NCBI RefSeq assembly: GCF_030272615.1
Contig: NC_081408.1
Coordinates: 611,325,673 to 611,389,672 of the forward strand
Direction: 5' to 3'
Length of the DNA stretch: 64,000 bases
Source: Cryptomeria japonica
Taxonomy: Eukaryota; Streptophyta; Pinopsida; Cupressales; Cupressaceae
Below the pieces are notes generated by a model. The model worked only from the letters and a program-made list of their open reading frames with translations, did not search any database and was not told the origin of the DNA. Below are positions 1 through 9,759 of this stretch, in pieces. Position numbers and translations under genes: made by a program. Each line of letters starts with the position of its first letter. Positions within the stretch are counted from its first letter, which is position 1.

Positions 1-2
1 CA

Positions 3-1460
3 AAGGATGACTTCCCATTACCAAATATTGACTTGATCGTTGATCTCACAGTAGGCCATGAAATGTTATCTTTAATGGATGGATTTTCTGGATATAATCA
101 GATCAGGATTGCACTTGAAGATCAACATAAAACATCATTCACTTGTCCATGGGGAACCTTCTATTGGAATGTCATGCCCTTTGGGCTGAAAAATGCAGGT
201 GCCACATATCAAAGAGCTATGACTACTATCTTTCATGATCTAATGCACATAACCGTGGAAGATTATGTTGACGATCTTTTGGGAAAATCAATAGATAGAG
301 ATACACACTTGAACATCCTTTCAGTTGTCTTTGATCGGCTGGAAAAATATAAGGTAAGACTAAATCCAAAGAAATGCGTCTTTGGAGTAACCTCCAGGAA
401 GCTCCTAGGATTCATTGTGTCTAAAAGAGGAATTGAAGCTGATCCAGCGAAGGTCAAGGCTATCTTGGACATGCCGCCACCCAAGAATATCAGTCAACTT
501 CGGTCTTTACAAGGGAGACTCCAATCCATACAAAGATTCATAGCACAACTTGCAGATAAGTGTAATCCTTTCCAGCACCTGCTACACAAAAACATCAAGT
601 TCAAATGGGATGAGAACTATCAACAGGCTTTTCAGACGCTCAAAGACTATCTTTTGAACCCACCAATCTTGATGCCACCAATTCCAGATCAACCGTTGCT
701 ACTTTACATATCAGCTACTCCAACGGCACTGGGGGCACTCCTAGCACAACAAATACTTGACGGCAACGAAAAAGCAGTCTACTATATCAGTCGCACATTG
801 GTGGGATATGAGCTAAACTACACACCAATCGAGCATGCATGTCTCGCTGTGGTCTTTGCTTCACAAAAATTATGACATTATATGCTCACTCACAAGACTA
901 AGTTGATTGCCAGAATCGATCCACTAAAATATCTTCTCAACAAAGCTACACTTACTGGGCGGCTGGCCAAGTGGGTAATGATTTTGAGTGAATTCGATAT
1001 TGAATACGTGGACAGAAAAGCTATAAAAGGACAAGCAATTGCAGATCAACTGGCAGATGCTCCCATGATAGATGATGCTCCTCTACAGTCAGAATTTCCA
1101 GATGAGTCCATTCTAACAATATCACCTGCAAAGCCATGGCAATTATATTTTGACGGCTCATACACACAGCACGGGGTAGGAGCGGGTGTACTCTTTATAA
1201 CTCCTCAAGGCGATTCTATACCAAAATCATACCGCTTGTCATTTCCTTGCACCAACAATATAGCGGAATACGAGGCATTAACAACTGGGTTAAGAATTGC
1301 AGTTCAATGGAAGATCCAAGAACTTCATGTTTTTGGGGATTCTCAACTTGTCATCCATCAAGCAACTGATGATTATCAAACAAAAGATGAAAAGCTAATG
1401 CCTTACAAACAACTGGTAGATGAGCTGAAACAACATTTTGCAAAGATAGAGTTTGAGTAG
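3..1460 (+). pseudogene. pol: Element A pol: reverse transcriptase, RNase H and second (archaeal-type) RNase H
   Basis: This part of the polyprotein copies retrotransposon RNA into DNA and degrades the RNA strand. The frame opens at base 3 inside RT (KDDFPLPNIDLIVDL). It has a conserved MPFGLKNAGATYQRAM block and the catalytic YVDD near base 265. The RNase H region follows, and its connection block ends near WVMILSEFDIEYV. The second RNase H starts near base 1138 with YFDGS; it also shows NIAEYEA and GDSQLV, which carry the D, E and D residues. Two stops break the frame, TGA at 873-875 and TAG at 1458-1460. Both fit C-to-T change from CGA and CAG, and the frame never shifts. It continues directly into the integrase. 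Confidence 0.9.
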
Positions 1461-2885
1461 ATACCAAGAGAATAGAATCGCGCTGCAGATGCCATGGCTA
1501 CAATTGCTTCGCTCATTGATCTACCACAAAATGAGACCTGCTATGAGTTCCTGGTAGACAACCTGCTGATTCCATCATATGAAATCACTCCTAAGGAAAT
1601 GATATGTGTTGTTGGTCCTGAATCCCAGTTATATGGTCCCATATTCACATACCTTCGCGACAATATCTTACCTCCCGATCTATCGAACAATCAACGCCGC
1701 ACTTTCATTCGCCAATCCTCTCGATACGTCATTTTAGCAGATATCCTATACCAACGAGGTCTAGATGGCACCCTTCTTAGATGTTTAGAGAGTGACGAAG
1801 CTCAGATTGCGTTACGAGAAGTGCATGAAGGGATATGTGGTCCGCATACTAGTGGTCCTACCTTGGCCAAGAAACTCATCAGGACTGGATACTACTGGCC
1901 TACTATGGAAAAAGATGCATATCAATTTGTCAAGAAGTGTAAGTAGTGTCAAATTCATGGAGACCTCATACATGCACCAGCGCAGGAACTACAACCACTT
2001 GCATCTCCTTGGCCCTTTTGTCAGTGGGGACTCGATCTCATAGGCAAGATTCACCCTCCTTCTTCCAATGGACATAAATTCATTATTACAGCCACAGAGT
2101 ATTTTACAAAGTGGATTGAAGCCGTGCCTCTCACACAAGTTACTGGGAAACAAATCGCTACCTTCATCTTGAACTACATCATTTGCCGATACGGGATTCC
2201 TACTTCCATTATTACTGATAACGGGTGTCCTTTCAAAAATCAGGATGTTCGTGAACTCTGTGACCGCTTCCATATCTTCCATTGTTTCTCCACACCATAT
2301 TACCCCCAAGGTAATGGCCAAGCTGAGGCGTCTAATAAAACAACTCTCAAAATCCTTAAAAAGACAGTCGACGACGCTGGCCGTAACTGGCATATCCAAC
2401 TCAATCCTGCACTCTGGGCCTATTGCACAAGTGTCCACACACCTACAGGAGCTACACCCTACTCGCTTGTCTATGGCGCTGAAGCCATCTTGCCTATTGA
2501 GGTCGAGCTACCTTCTCTACGGGTCTCCTTGAGAAACATAATCAATGATGAAGACTACAGGGTCTCTCGCTTACAAGAACTAGAACTGCTGGAGGAATGA
2601 AGGCACACTACTTTTAATCATCTCAAGGCTTCCCAACAACGAATGAGTCGCAGTTACAATCACAAAGTTAAGCCTCACACATTTGAGGTAGGTGACTTAG
2701 TACTCAGAGAGAACCCCAAGAATCAGCAAGACAGAGATAAAAAGGGCAAGTTCGAACCAAACTGGCTTGGTCCTTACATCATCACAGCGGTATATGGATC
2801 TGGGGCATATCAGCTCTCAACTACAGAAGGGGAATCTTTAGAGGATCCTATCAACAGCATGCACCTTCGCCGATTCTACACATAG
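1461..2885 (+). pseudogene. pol: Element A pol: integrase and C-terminal region
   Basis: Integrase inserts the DNA copy into the chromosome. In the same frame as RT, the N-terminal zinc domain is visible as HEGICGPH. Its CxxC pair is interrupted by a TAG at 1945-1947. The catalytic core shows LDLIG (first Asp), IITDNG (second Asp), then YYPQGNGQAEA with the Glu. The C-terminal region contains VGDLVLRENPKN and NWLGPYIITAVYGSGAY, matching the usual GPY/F-type module. It ends at RRFYT before TAG at 2883-2885. A further TGA at 2598-2600 breaks the frame. No frameshift is present, so loss of coding capacity here looks purely point-mutational. Confidence 0.9.
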
Positions 2886-4576
2886 CTCATCAGAGTATCC
2901 TAATTCAAAAAATACAAAAAAAATTATAAAATAAAAAAATCGTTACTTGGTGAAAACCTGGCAAACAGGCGCCTTGTGACACAAAAAAATTGAAAAATCA
3001 AAAAAGTAAAGAGAAATAATTTCGTCCAACGGTGAAAACCACTTCAGTGGTGCCCTGGACAAGTACCATGGTGAAAACTGGGTCACAAGCGCCATGCGTA
3101 GAGACTTTGTTCCTCTCTCCTTCAGGATTCGCTTTCATCCTTCACTTCGCACACACTCACAACCTATTCATCCATGATAAACTTACCCATTCCCATCATG
3201 GCTTGTTATTGATCTACCCAAGATTGGTTAGCCATTCAGAATAAACCTCCCTTTTCACCTCCCTTTCCATCCATAATAAATCCGATCCTATCTGTGGCTA
3301 AGGCAAAATCCTACGTCTAGTGATGGGTGTGGAACTGAGAACATCACATGTTTCGAGGAGTACAGTTTCTTCCAGTTTCCTTCAGTCTATCCGCACACAA
3401 TCCGCAATAAAGCAACATTCGCATCACAGATCTGTAATAAAGTTTCATCTTCTCCACAATAAAGTATCAGTTTCATGGATTCAGTCAGTTTCAAATGAGA
3501 CACAGCAGCAACAATGAGCTTCAACAAAATCAAATCTTTCAACAGACTCAGACAACATATGGTTCAGTGCTATCGATCCTTTTTGTGAAAGTGAACATTG
3601 TGACCACAATCAAATAAGACTTATACAAGTGACAAGAGACACTAAACTTGAGGACTACAGTGGATGTTGGTGTCGAGTCTTGGTTTTCTTTTGATTTCAT
3701 CTTTTTTGGTGACATGTCTTTTAGCTTTTCCGGGATGTCTTTGACTAGAGATTCTATCTCCAGGATGTCTTTGACTAGAAAGGCGAGGATGGGGTATCGT
3801 CACCTATTTGCATTTGCTGTCTATGGATTGTCTCTTAGTAATGCTATGACTTGTCCAAGGATATGAGGACACTGTGAGTCTAGTATGAATTGGGGCATTC
3901 CTTGTTTGTGACTGTCTTATCTCCATGCAAACAGGTACAATGACTTTCTGGGTCAAACATATGCCTCGATTGTCATAACCTACTTGCCATAATAAGCTCA
4001 ATGATGATAACGCACAAGAAGCTCTTTCACGTTCATATCTTCTATCTTCCATCCCCCTTTCTTGTCCTTCTCGAGTTGGCGTAGCCCGCTATCACATGAC
4101 TGAGTATGATGACACACCAAAAACATTTTGCATTTCATATAGTTACATCTGCATCACCACATATAAGCATTTCATATATACATATAGATATCACAATTGC
4201 ATCACATCCTGCATACAACACATGTTAGTACATCTCACATTTTCATTATGTAAATAATCATTTGCATTATCATATTCATTTGCATTACATACATTCACAT
4301 TTGCATCATGCATCACATATACAACATAAAAGAACAAAAATATATTGCATTGCATCATATAAGCATCCATATCATAAAACATGCATCACCTAAGAACATC
4401 TCATCACATAAGGTACACATGCATATAGCTGCCGCAAAAATGGATCATCTCTCATATATAATCAAAAGTGTCATGATACAATGATGTCAAAAGAATCATA
4501 TGGCTACAAAATCACCCGCAGGTGTCTACAATACAAAAATGATACATATACTGATACAAAGAGGAGCCCTCTATGG
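2886..4576. other. Element A 3' spacer between pol and the antisense gene
   Basis: This non-coding stretch holds the GGTGAAAACC motif cluster near its start. Around 4100-4460 it holds an AT-rich tract dense in GCAT and ATTTGCAT words. Element B has a similar GCAT-rich tract at the matching place (about 33.7-33.9 kb). Short ORFs occur but none shows a domain or codon pattern I recognise. Confidence 0.6.
2945..3100 (+). repeat. GGTGAAAAC motif cluster, 3 copies
   Basis: Three copies of a 30-40 base block start with GGTGAAAACC or GGTGAAAACT and end in a GGCGCC/GGTGCC/AGCGCC-type word. They lie near 2949, 3031 and 3070. The middle copy can fold: CCACT pairs with AGTGG. Element B carries the same blocks at 29053-29150 and 32628-32725. 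The cluster sits just after the pol stop codon. Confidence 0.7.
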
Positions 4577-6564
4577 CTATGATGAACTCCCTCCCTCGGA
4601 GCCGCCTGGCCTCGACGGAGTCTGAGCTCTAGATGGTCCCGCTCCAGGATCCCCCTGCCTGTCTGGTGGTGGTGGAGGACCCATGACCCCACCGCTGGAT
4701 GCCTGCCTCCTACGACTCCCTCCCGTAGCCGTCGCTGTGCGCGACGATCTATGGAAGCTCCTCGCCCGCTGATCCACTGGCACGACACCATAGTACAGAT
4801 CCCTCCAGTAGGCGATCTCCTCTCCGGCTCGTAGCACATATGCATAGCCTGCCCCTGCATCCTCTGTTGCCCGCCTCCCTGCCCTCAGAGCTGTCTCAGC
4901 CTCAGTATATCGCTGGATGGCCTGGTCTCTCTCCTGCTCTGTGTCCCTGAGCCTAATCCTGAGGTGATCCCTCTCCCGCTCCAAATCCGCAATCTCGTCT
5001 GCCTGGCCCTGGCAGATCTCTCTCAGCCCTAGCAGCTCATCCTCCTCAGGATCACCACCCTCAGCCTCTGCCTGTGGCTCCTCCTCTGCAGGTGCCTGCA
5101 CCTATGCCTCCCCCTCTACCTGTCTAGGTGCCTGAATAGGTACCTATCCCTATGCCTGTCCCTGTCCCTGCACCTGTCTCGGTCCCTGTGCTCTAGGACC
5201 CTGTGCTGCTGGTACATGTAGGGGCAATCCACCTCGACCCCTCACCACCTGGGCTGCTCTCTCCTATCCTCCCTCCCTCCAAGGTGCTACTCGCCTCTCT
5301 CCCACCATTCCCCTCCGCCTCCGTCGGCCCCTACCTCCATCTCCTCCACCATCATCATCATCATCCCCTCCCACCTCTCCCTCCAACAGCTCTCCCAGAT
5401 CTGTCAACCTCGAAAAGGGATGCTCTGCCCAATGTGCAGAGTACTCTGCGTCCATCCCTGCATCCTCTACCTCCGGCCACATGTCCCATGGTAATGGCAT
5501 CATCTCTGCTAGCTGTGTCACGGCCTGATCATATGATAACAGCGGCCCGAACTGTACCTGATCTCTGACTGTACGGGCATACATGCCCGAGCCTCGCGGC
5601 ATCCTCTAGATCCGGCCGAACTGTCTGCATACCCTGTCAACAAGCTGCCTCTCTAGAATATAGGGCGTCCGCCCAATCAGATACCTGCTCTTGAATGCAT
5701 AGGGTAGCTCCACTGCGTCGTCATCCCACTCCTCGCACCCCAGGTATGGCCTCCAGATAACCATATCAATGTCATCTATGACGCGTCTCCAATGCTCCAG
5801 TCGACCAATCCGAGGCTGTGATGTAATCATATCGTATAAATGCACAAAGCTCCGTCCATGCCCTCTGCCTCTGAAGTGGATCGGTCGTGTGATCGGCAGG
5901 TGCTCATATGCCCACACCTGTAGGAGAGTCACTCCGCAGCCCAAGCCCACTGATCCGTGGTAAACAAACTGATGCAGCTCATAGTACAAATGGGCCAGGA
6001 CACATGGCCCCCATGCATATCTGGTGTGCTCAGTCACCAGTGTCTCCAATGCCCCTCCCCAGCCAACTACCAATCCTCGTGTAGCTCTGTCCGGACACAA
6101 GTACCCACTGATGACTCCTCCGATAATAGCTGGTAAAGCTAAACCTGTCGCGGTCATGGTATGCCATGCCACGTGACCTGCTCGCATCTCCAACTCGGGA
6201 TCCTGGAATACCCGTCTCAGTGCCTCCCTGTCACCATCTCTATCATATGGAATCAACTCTCCATCGATCGGAATATGCAAAATCCTGTAGACGTCCTCAA
6301 GCGTCACTGTCATCTCACCCATAGGCAAGTGAAACGTGCAAGTCTCAGAGTGCCATCTCTCCGCCAGTGCAGTCAGCAAACCCATGTTTGCCTGAAACTC
6401 AGGCACATATAGCACATGTGTGAGACCCATCTCCTCAATAGAAATCATGTCCTGAATCGACAACTCTGGTCGCAACCTCTGAGTAGATGGGAATCTCTCC
6501 CGTGACTCCAACATAGGCAGATACTCCTGCAGTCAACCAATCAATCATGTCAGTTATCGTGGCA

Positions 6565-6885
6565 TTCACTGTTTATCACAAAATGCTACTTGCTATCTAA
6601 ATGCATATGGTTATCTATCCTAGTGACACTCACTGTTCATCACAAAGTGTTGCTATCTATCCTAGTAGTGCTCCCTGTTCATCACAAAGTACTACATGTG
6701 TGACATTCCCTGTTCATCACAAAGTGTTACTCACATTCGCACTCCCTGTTCATCACAAAGTGTTGCCTATCTTGGTGCTCCCTGTTCATCACAAAGTGCC
6801 TTGATCTATCCTAATCTTCCTAGAGGACCTGCTTGAGTGTATCCTCTCAGCAGCTTATCCAATCGACAGCGTATGTTCATCACAG
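6565..6885. repeat. GTTCATCACAAAGTG tandem repeat in the PMD intron
   Basis: About seven copies of a block centred on GTTCATCACAAAGTG occur at 33-43 base spacing (around 6633, 6676, 6709, 6745 and 6780, with weaker ones near 6568 and 6870). The block lies wholly inside the predicted antisense intron. Element B does not share this repeat. Confidence 0.8.
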
Positions 6886-6924
6886 AACTACCGATTTGAC
6901 CTAAAAAGACCAAAACCATGCATT

Positions 6925-7215
6925 TTGACACACAAATGCGCTTATAGACTGCACAAACGCGCTTCTGCAACACAGACGCACTTTCTGAACACAAACGTGC
7001 CTATACCATGCACAAACGCGACCAGGGAACACAGACGTCCCTACATGACATAAACACCCCTACAGGGCACAGACGCCTCTACATTTCACAAACGCGTCTG
7101 TATTCAGCACAAACGCAGTTCCAGGCACAGACGCGCTTGGACCCGACACAGACGCGCCTGTCCGACACAGACGTGCCTGTCCGACACAGACGCGCCTGGC
7201 ACTGACACAGACGCG
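6925..7215. repeat. CACARACGCG tandem repeat in the PMD intron
   Basis: About fifteen copies of a 16-20 base unit with core CACAGACGCG or CACAAACGCG lie end to end. CpG is unusually dense compared with the rest of the window. The repeat fills the donor-proximal part of the predicted intron of the antisense PMD gene. Confidence 0.8.
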
Positions 7216-7333
7216 GTTTCGCATTTTTGCATATTTCAACTACCCTATTCCTAGTGCATTTATTGCTACCTAGCATGCATTAATGACAAAACTTGAAATG
7301 CGTGAAAGTACGAGGAGGTTTTTGGGTACTTAC

Positions 7334-7399
7334 CGGCTCTCCTGCATCTGCTGGTCTCTGGAATCGGCAAATGCGGTCAAATCTATGAACCAAAGCCAT
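7334..7399 (-). other. Predicted first coding exon of element A PMD gene
   Basis: This 66-base exon runs from ATG (7399-7397) to CCG, directly followed by the consensus donor GTAAGT. It ends in phase 0, and the acceptor at 6528-6527 also gives phase 0. Element B has an exon of similar size with the same donor at 36574-36500, so the arrangement is unlikely to be chance. No transcript evidence is available here. Confidence 0.6.
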
Positions 7400-7490
7400 C
7401 GCTGCTGACTGCTGCTGCTCTTTTCTCGCTCTACACTATGATCTTGTAAGGGTGTGGATGACAATGAGGATGTCTTTTGCCCGTGGTCTA

Positions 7491-7500
7491 TCTTATAGCC
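7491..7500 (-). promoter_or_regulatory. Candidate TATA box of element A antisense PMD gene
   Basis: On the minus strand this reads GGCTATAAGA, about 95 bases upstream of the predicted ATG at 7399. Element B has GGCTATATAT about 75 bases upstream of its corresponding ATG. The shared GGCTATA and similar distance support an internal antisense promoter. Confidence 0.5.
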
Positions 7501-7696
7501 TACCCTAGCCCTCGCCCTCATTTCCCGAGTCAGTATTCTTCTTCCTGTGACTTTGTCACTTTATTCGGTCAACCCATTCTAGCCTTTCTTTCTTATCGAG
7601 AGATTGTCTGCAATTTTTTCAGACATTTTCATCCAATCTCTCGAGGGGGCATATCATTCCCATTCTGGGGCAACTCTGTATCAGTTCATCTTATCT

Positions 7697-7743
7697 TCTT
7701 TGAAACAACGCGACAAGCTGCATTGTCTCAAAGAGGGGCAAAA
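7697..7743 (+). promoter_or_regulatory. Element A polypurine tract and conserved upstream box
   Basis: TCTTTGAAACAACGCG (7697-7712) is followed by CAAAGAGGGGCAAAA, ending exactly where the LTR starts with TGTAGACACC. Element B has the identical 16-base box and nearly the same purine tract before its unrelated LTR. The purine tract is the usual primer site for plus-strand DNA synthesis. Confidence 0.85.
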
Positions 7744-8609
7744 TGTAGACACCCAAAATTGTCCAGTCTAATTAAATAAATATTTTATTTATTTAATTAT
7801 CTAAGCCTAATTCTTCTATTAATTAAATAAATTTTTATTTATTTAATTAATTCATTTATCCTCTTCTAGCCTTATTTCTCATTTAAATAAATACATTTAT
7901 TTATTTAAATTATCCCTTTCCTAAATTAAATAAATATTTTATTTATTTAATTGTCCTATTTCTTCTATTAATTAAATAAATCTTTATTTATTTAATTAAT
8001 TCATTAGCTTTTTCTACCTATGACACATGTCATTCATCTCTTAATTCATACACTACCTACCTCTTTCATTATTTTGGTATTTCTTATAACTACCCTCTAA
8101 TCCTAGCCGACCTCCTTTTACACCTCTCAATCTTAACCCTCCATTTCCTATTGTGTCTTTTATTTAAGGAGATGCTTTCTTCATTATCAAACCCTAATGA
8201 CACATGCTAATGATCTTTTATGCAATTGACTACACTACAATCCTACTTGCAACCACATTCCGTTGTTTGTTGAGCTCTTGTGTACATAAAAATCTGAGAG
8301 CAAATATATCAAGCAAGATCAATGGAGATAGGAAGAATGGAGATCAAAACCCTATTGGACATGTGATGGTATAATCTTTGTGATTTTGAGTTATTTTGCA
8401 TTGTCTTAGGTTATCTTCATATGTTATGGTGGATCTTTGTTGATTGTTAGGCTAGGGTTTCGTGGTTGAATTCATTTAGCCTTTCAATATTGTTATTATT
8501 GTTATCCATTTTCACCATATACAACCATCTTTGGGTCTAATTGGCCACCCTTGAAAAAGTGAGACTATGTCATTCGGTAGAGTTGTTATTCAACCAAGTT
8601 TAGCACACA
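7744..8609 (+). repeat. Element A 3' LTR
   Basis: The LTR starts with TGTAGACACC directly after the polypurine tract. It contains five AT-rich palindromes, a weak TATTTAAG candidate promoter near 8161, and ends at or near CACACA at 8609. The right limit rests only on the terminal CA and on the resumption of LINE coding sequence. The LTR is about 860 bases, shorter than the element B LTR and without clear similarity to it. Confidence 0.7.
7770..8000. repeat. Five tandem AT-rich palindromes in the element A LTR
   Basis: Inverted repeats of the type AATTAAATAAATA / TATTTATTTAATT with 3-6 base loops lie at 7770-7798, 7818-7851, 7881-7910, 7924-7952 and 7967-8000. Spacers contain short C-rich words such as TCCTTCT or CTTCT. 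Each can form a near-perfect hairpin. Confidence 0.85.
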
Positions 8610-8627
8610 ACCATATCTGACACTTAG

Positions 8628-9062
8628 CTAAAAAGGGAAATTTAGAAGAAAATGATCCATTGATTCCTCCTGGGCTTTACATAGAACACATCTAGATGGG
8701 CCCTCAAATCCCATTTTTCTAAATTTCTCTGTTGTGAGGATTTTCCTTTTGGTTGCTAACCATGTAAAGATGCCAGCTTTAGGAACAATATTACTACTCC
8801 AAAAGAGTTTATGGGGAATTCTTAGGTCATTGGAGACACCTTGATTTGCAAGAAGGTTGTATCCTTTCTTAGCATTGTATTGGTTGGATTTTGAAGGGAT
8901 CCATATAAGAGCATTTGCTTCATCTCTGAAAACCAATTGCCTATCTTTTATTTTCTTAAAAAGTTGATCTAGTTCATTGGATGGGAGGGGGAGACCTTCC
9001 AATTTCTTGTAGCTCCATCCAAATAAAGAGCTCTCCCTTGATATTTCTACATAGTCCCTCAC
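8628..9062 (-). pseudogene. LINE ORF2 C-terminal zinc-binding (zf-RVT) domain
   Basis: This stretch matches the zinc-binding region that follows RT in plant L1 elements. It has the pattern LFWSSNIVPKAGIFTWLATK, then CVLCKAQEESMDHFL, giving a C-x2-C-x7-H-type cluster with the second half of the usual HLFxxCPF motif altered to FLLNFPF. Downstream codons are broken by TAG at about 8630. It is a remnant. Confidence 0.8.
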
Positions 9063-9759
9063 AATTAAATCCCCAATGTCATCTAAGCCAATCCCTTATG
9101 GTCTAGATAGAAATCAAACTATCTAGGCTTGGATATCCCCTCCAAGAGTCTTCCTAGAATAAGCATGATGATCCGTCATGAACATCCCAAGAGACATAAT
9201 CTACTATCAAATTCCCGCACCTTAGAATAAAATTCCAGATTTAAGATCCTTTTGGAGGATTGTTGACTCTCAATAAATTTAGAGGCTCACCAACTAAGCT
9301 GTATATTTAGTTTGTATTATTCTTACCCATCTTGCATTGGGATCATTTAACATTTTCCAAGCTAGTTTGTCCCCTAAAGCCTGATTTTGGATCTCTTGGT
9401 TGCAAATTCCTATCCCTCTTGATGACTTGGGCTTGCATATTTTGTCCCAAGAAATTAACACAATTATATCCTTTTCCTCTATGTTCTTCTAGAAGAAATT
9501 CCTCATTTTGAAATGATAAAAGAGTTCATCCCTACAGGATTATCAATATATAGGAAGAGATGAGATTACCACCTAAAGCATTATCAATCTACTAGCCCCA
9601 TGAGAGCCACTTTCCTTTCAATGAATTGACATTCTGTTCCATTTCAATCTTCAAAGGAACCCATAAATTTGAGTTCCTCGGTTCTCTATCAATAGGAATA
9701 CCCAAATAAGTGCAAGGAAAAGTACCCTTCTTGTAGTTTAAGATTTTCAGAACCCTATT
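9063..9759 (-). pseudogene. LINE ORF2 region between RT and the zinc domain, heavily decayed
   Basis: The minus strand keeps traces of the connection region (for example words translating as WKMLNDPNAR near 9330), but stops and frameshifts are frequent and no frame stays open for long. It is assigned to the LINE by position between two recognisable domains. Confidence 0.6.

Larger units (their letters stand above)
4577..7399 (-). pseudogene. Element A antisense plant-mobile-domain (PMD) gene, two exons
   Basis: The gene lies antisense to pol, between integrase and the 3' LTR. Predicted exon 1 is 7399-7334: ATG with G at +4, 22 codons, donor GTAAGT. The intron is 7333-6527. Exon 2 starts at 6526 after CTGCAG and joins in frame. 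Exon 2 encodes a PMD (PF10536-type): TFHLPMGEMTVTLEDVYRIL, then VVGWGGALETLV, WAYEHLP and WRPYLG. A TAG at 5606-5608 is followed by the same frame, with an Asp-rich run, more TAG stops at 5102-5264, a coiled coil with heptad-like E/R/L (about 5040-4850) and a PPPPP tail ending at 4577. PMD proteins of the MAIN/MAIL1 family act in nuclear gene silencing and genome stability in Arabidopsis. What the element's copy does is unknown. The 302-codon PMD block is itself unbroken. Confidence 0.8.
1..8609 (+). mobile_element. Element A: Ty3/gypsy Tat/Ogre-type LTR retrotransposon, 5' part outside window
   Basis: The window opens inside the reverse transcriptase. In order it contains RT, RNase H, a second RNase H, integrase, a non-coding spacer, an antisense PMD gene, a polypurine tract and a 3' LTR. 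Two RNase H domains and an extra ORF between pol and the 3' LTR are known marks of the Tat/Ogre lineage. The 5' LTR, gag and protease lie outside the window. The 3' limit is set at a CA after TTAGCACA. It is uncertain because the 5' LTR cannot be compared. Immediately beyond it, minus-strand LINE coding sequence begins with no poly(T), which suggests that element A interrupted the LINE. Confidence 0.85.

Noticed and set aside
5203-5568. Plus-strand Pro/His/Leu-rich ORF
   Set aside because: It is the complement of the Asp/Gly/Arg-rich part of the antisense PMD gene.
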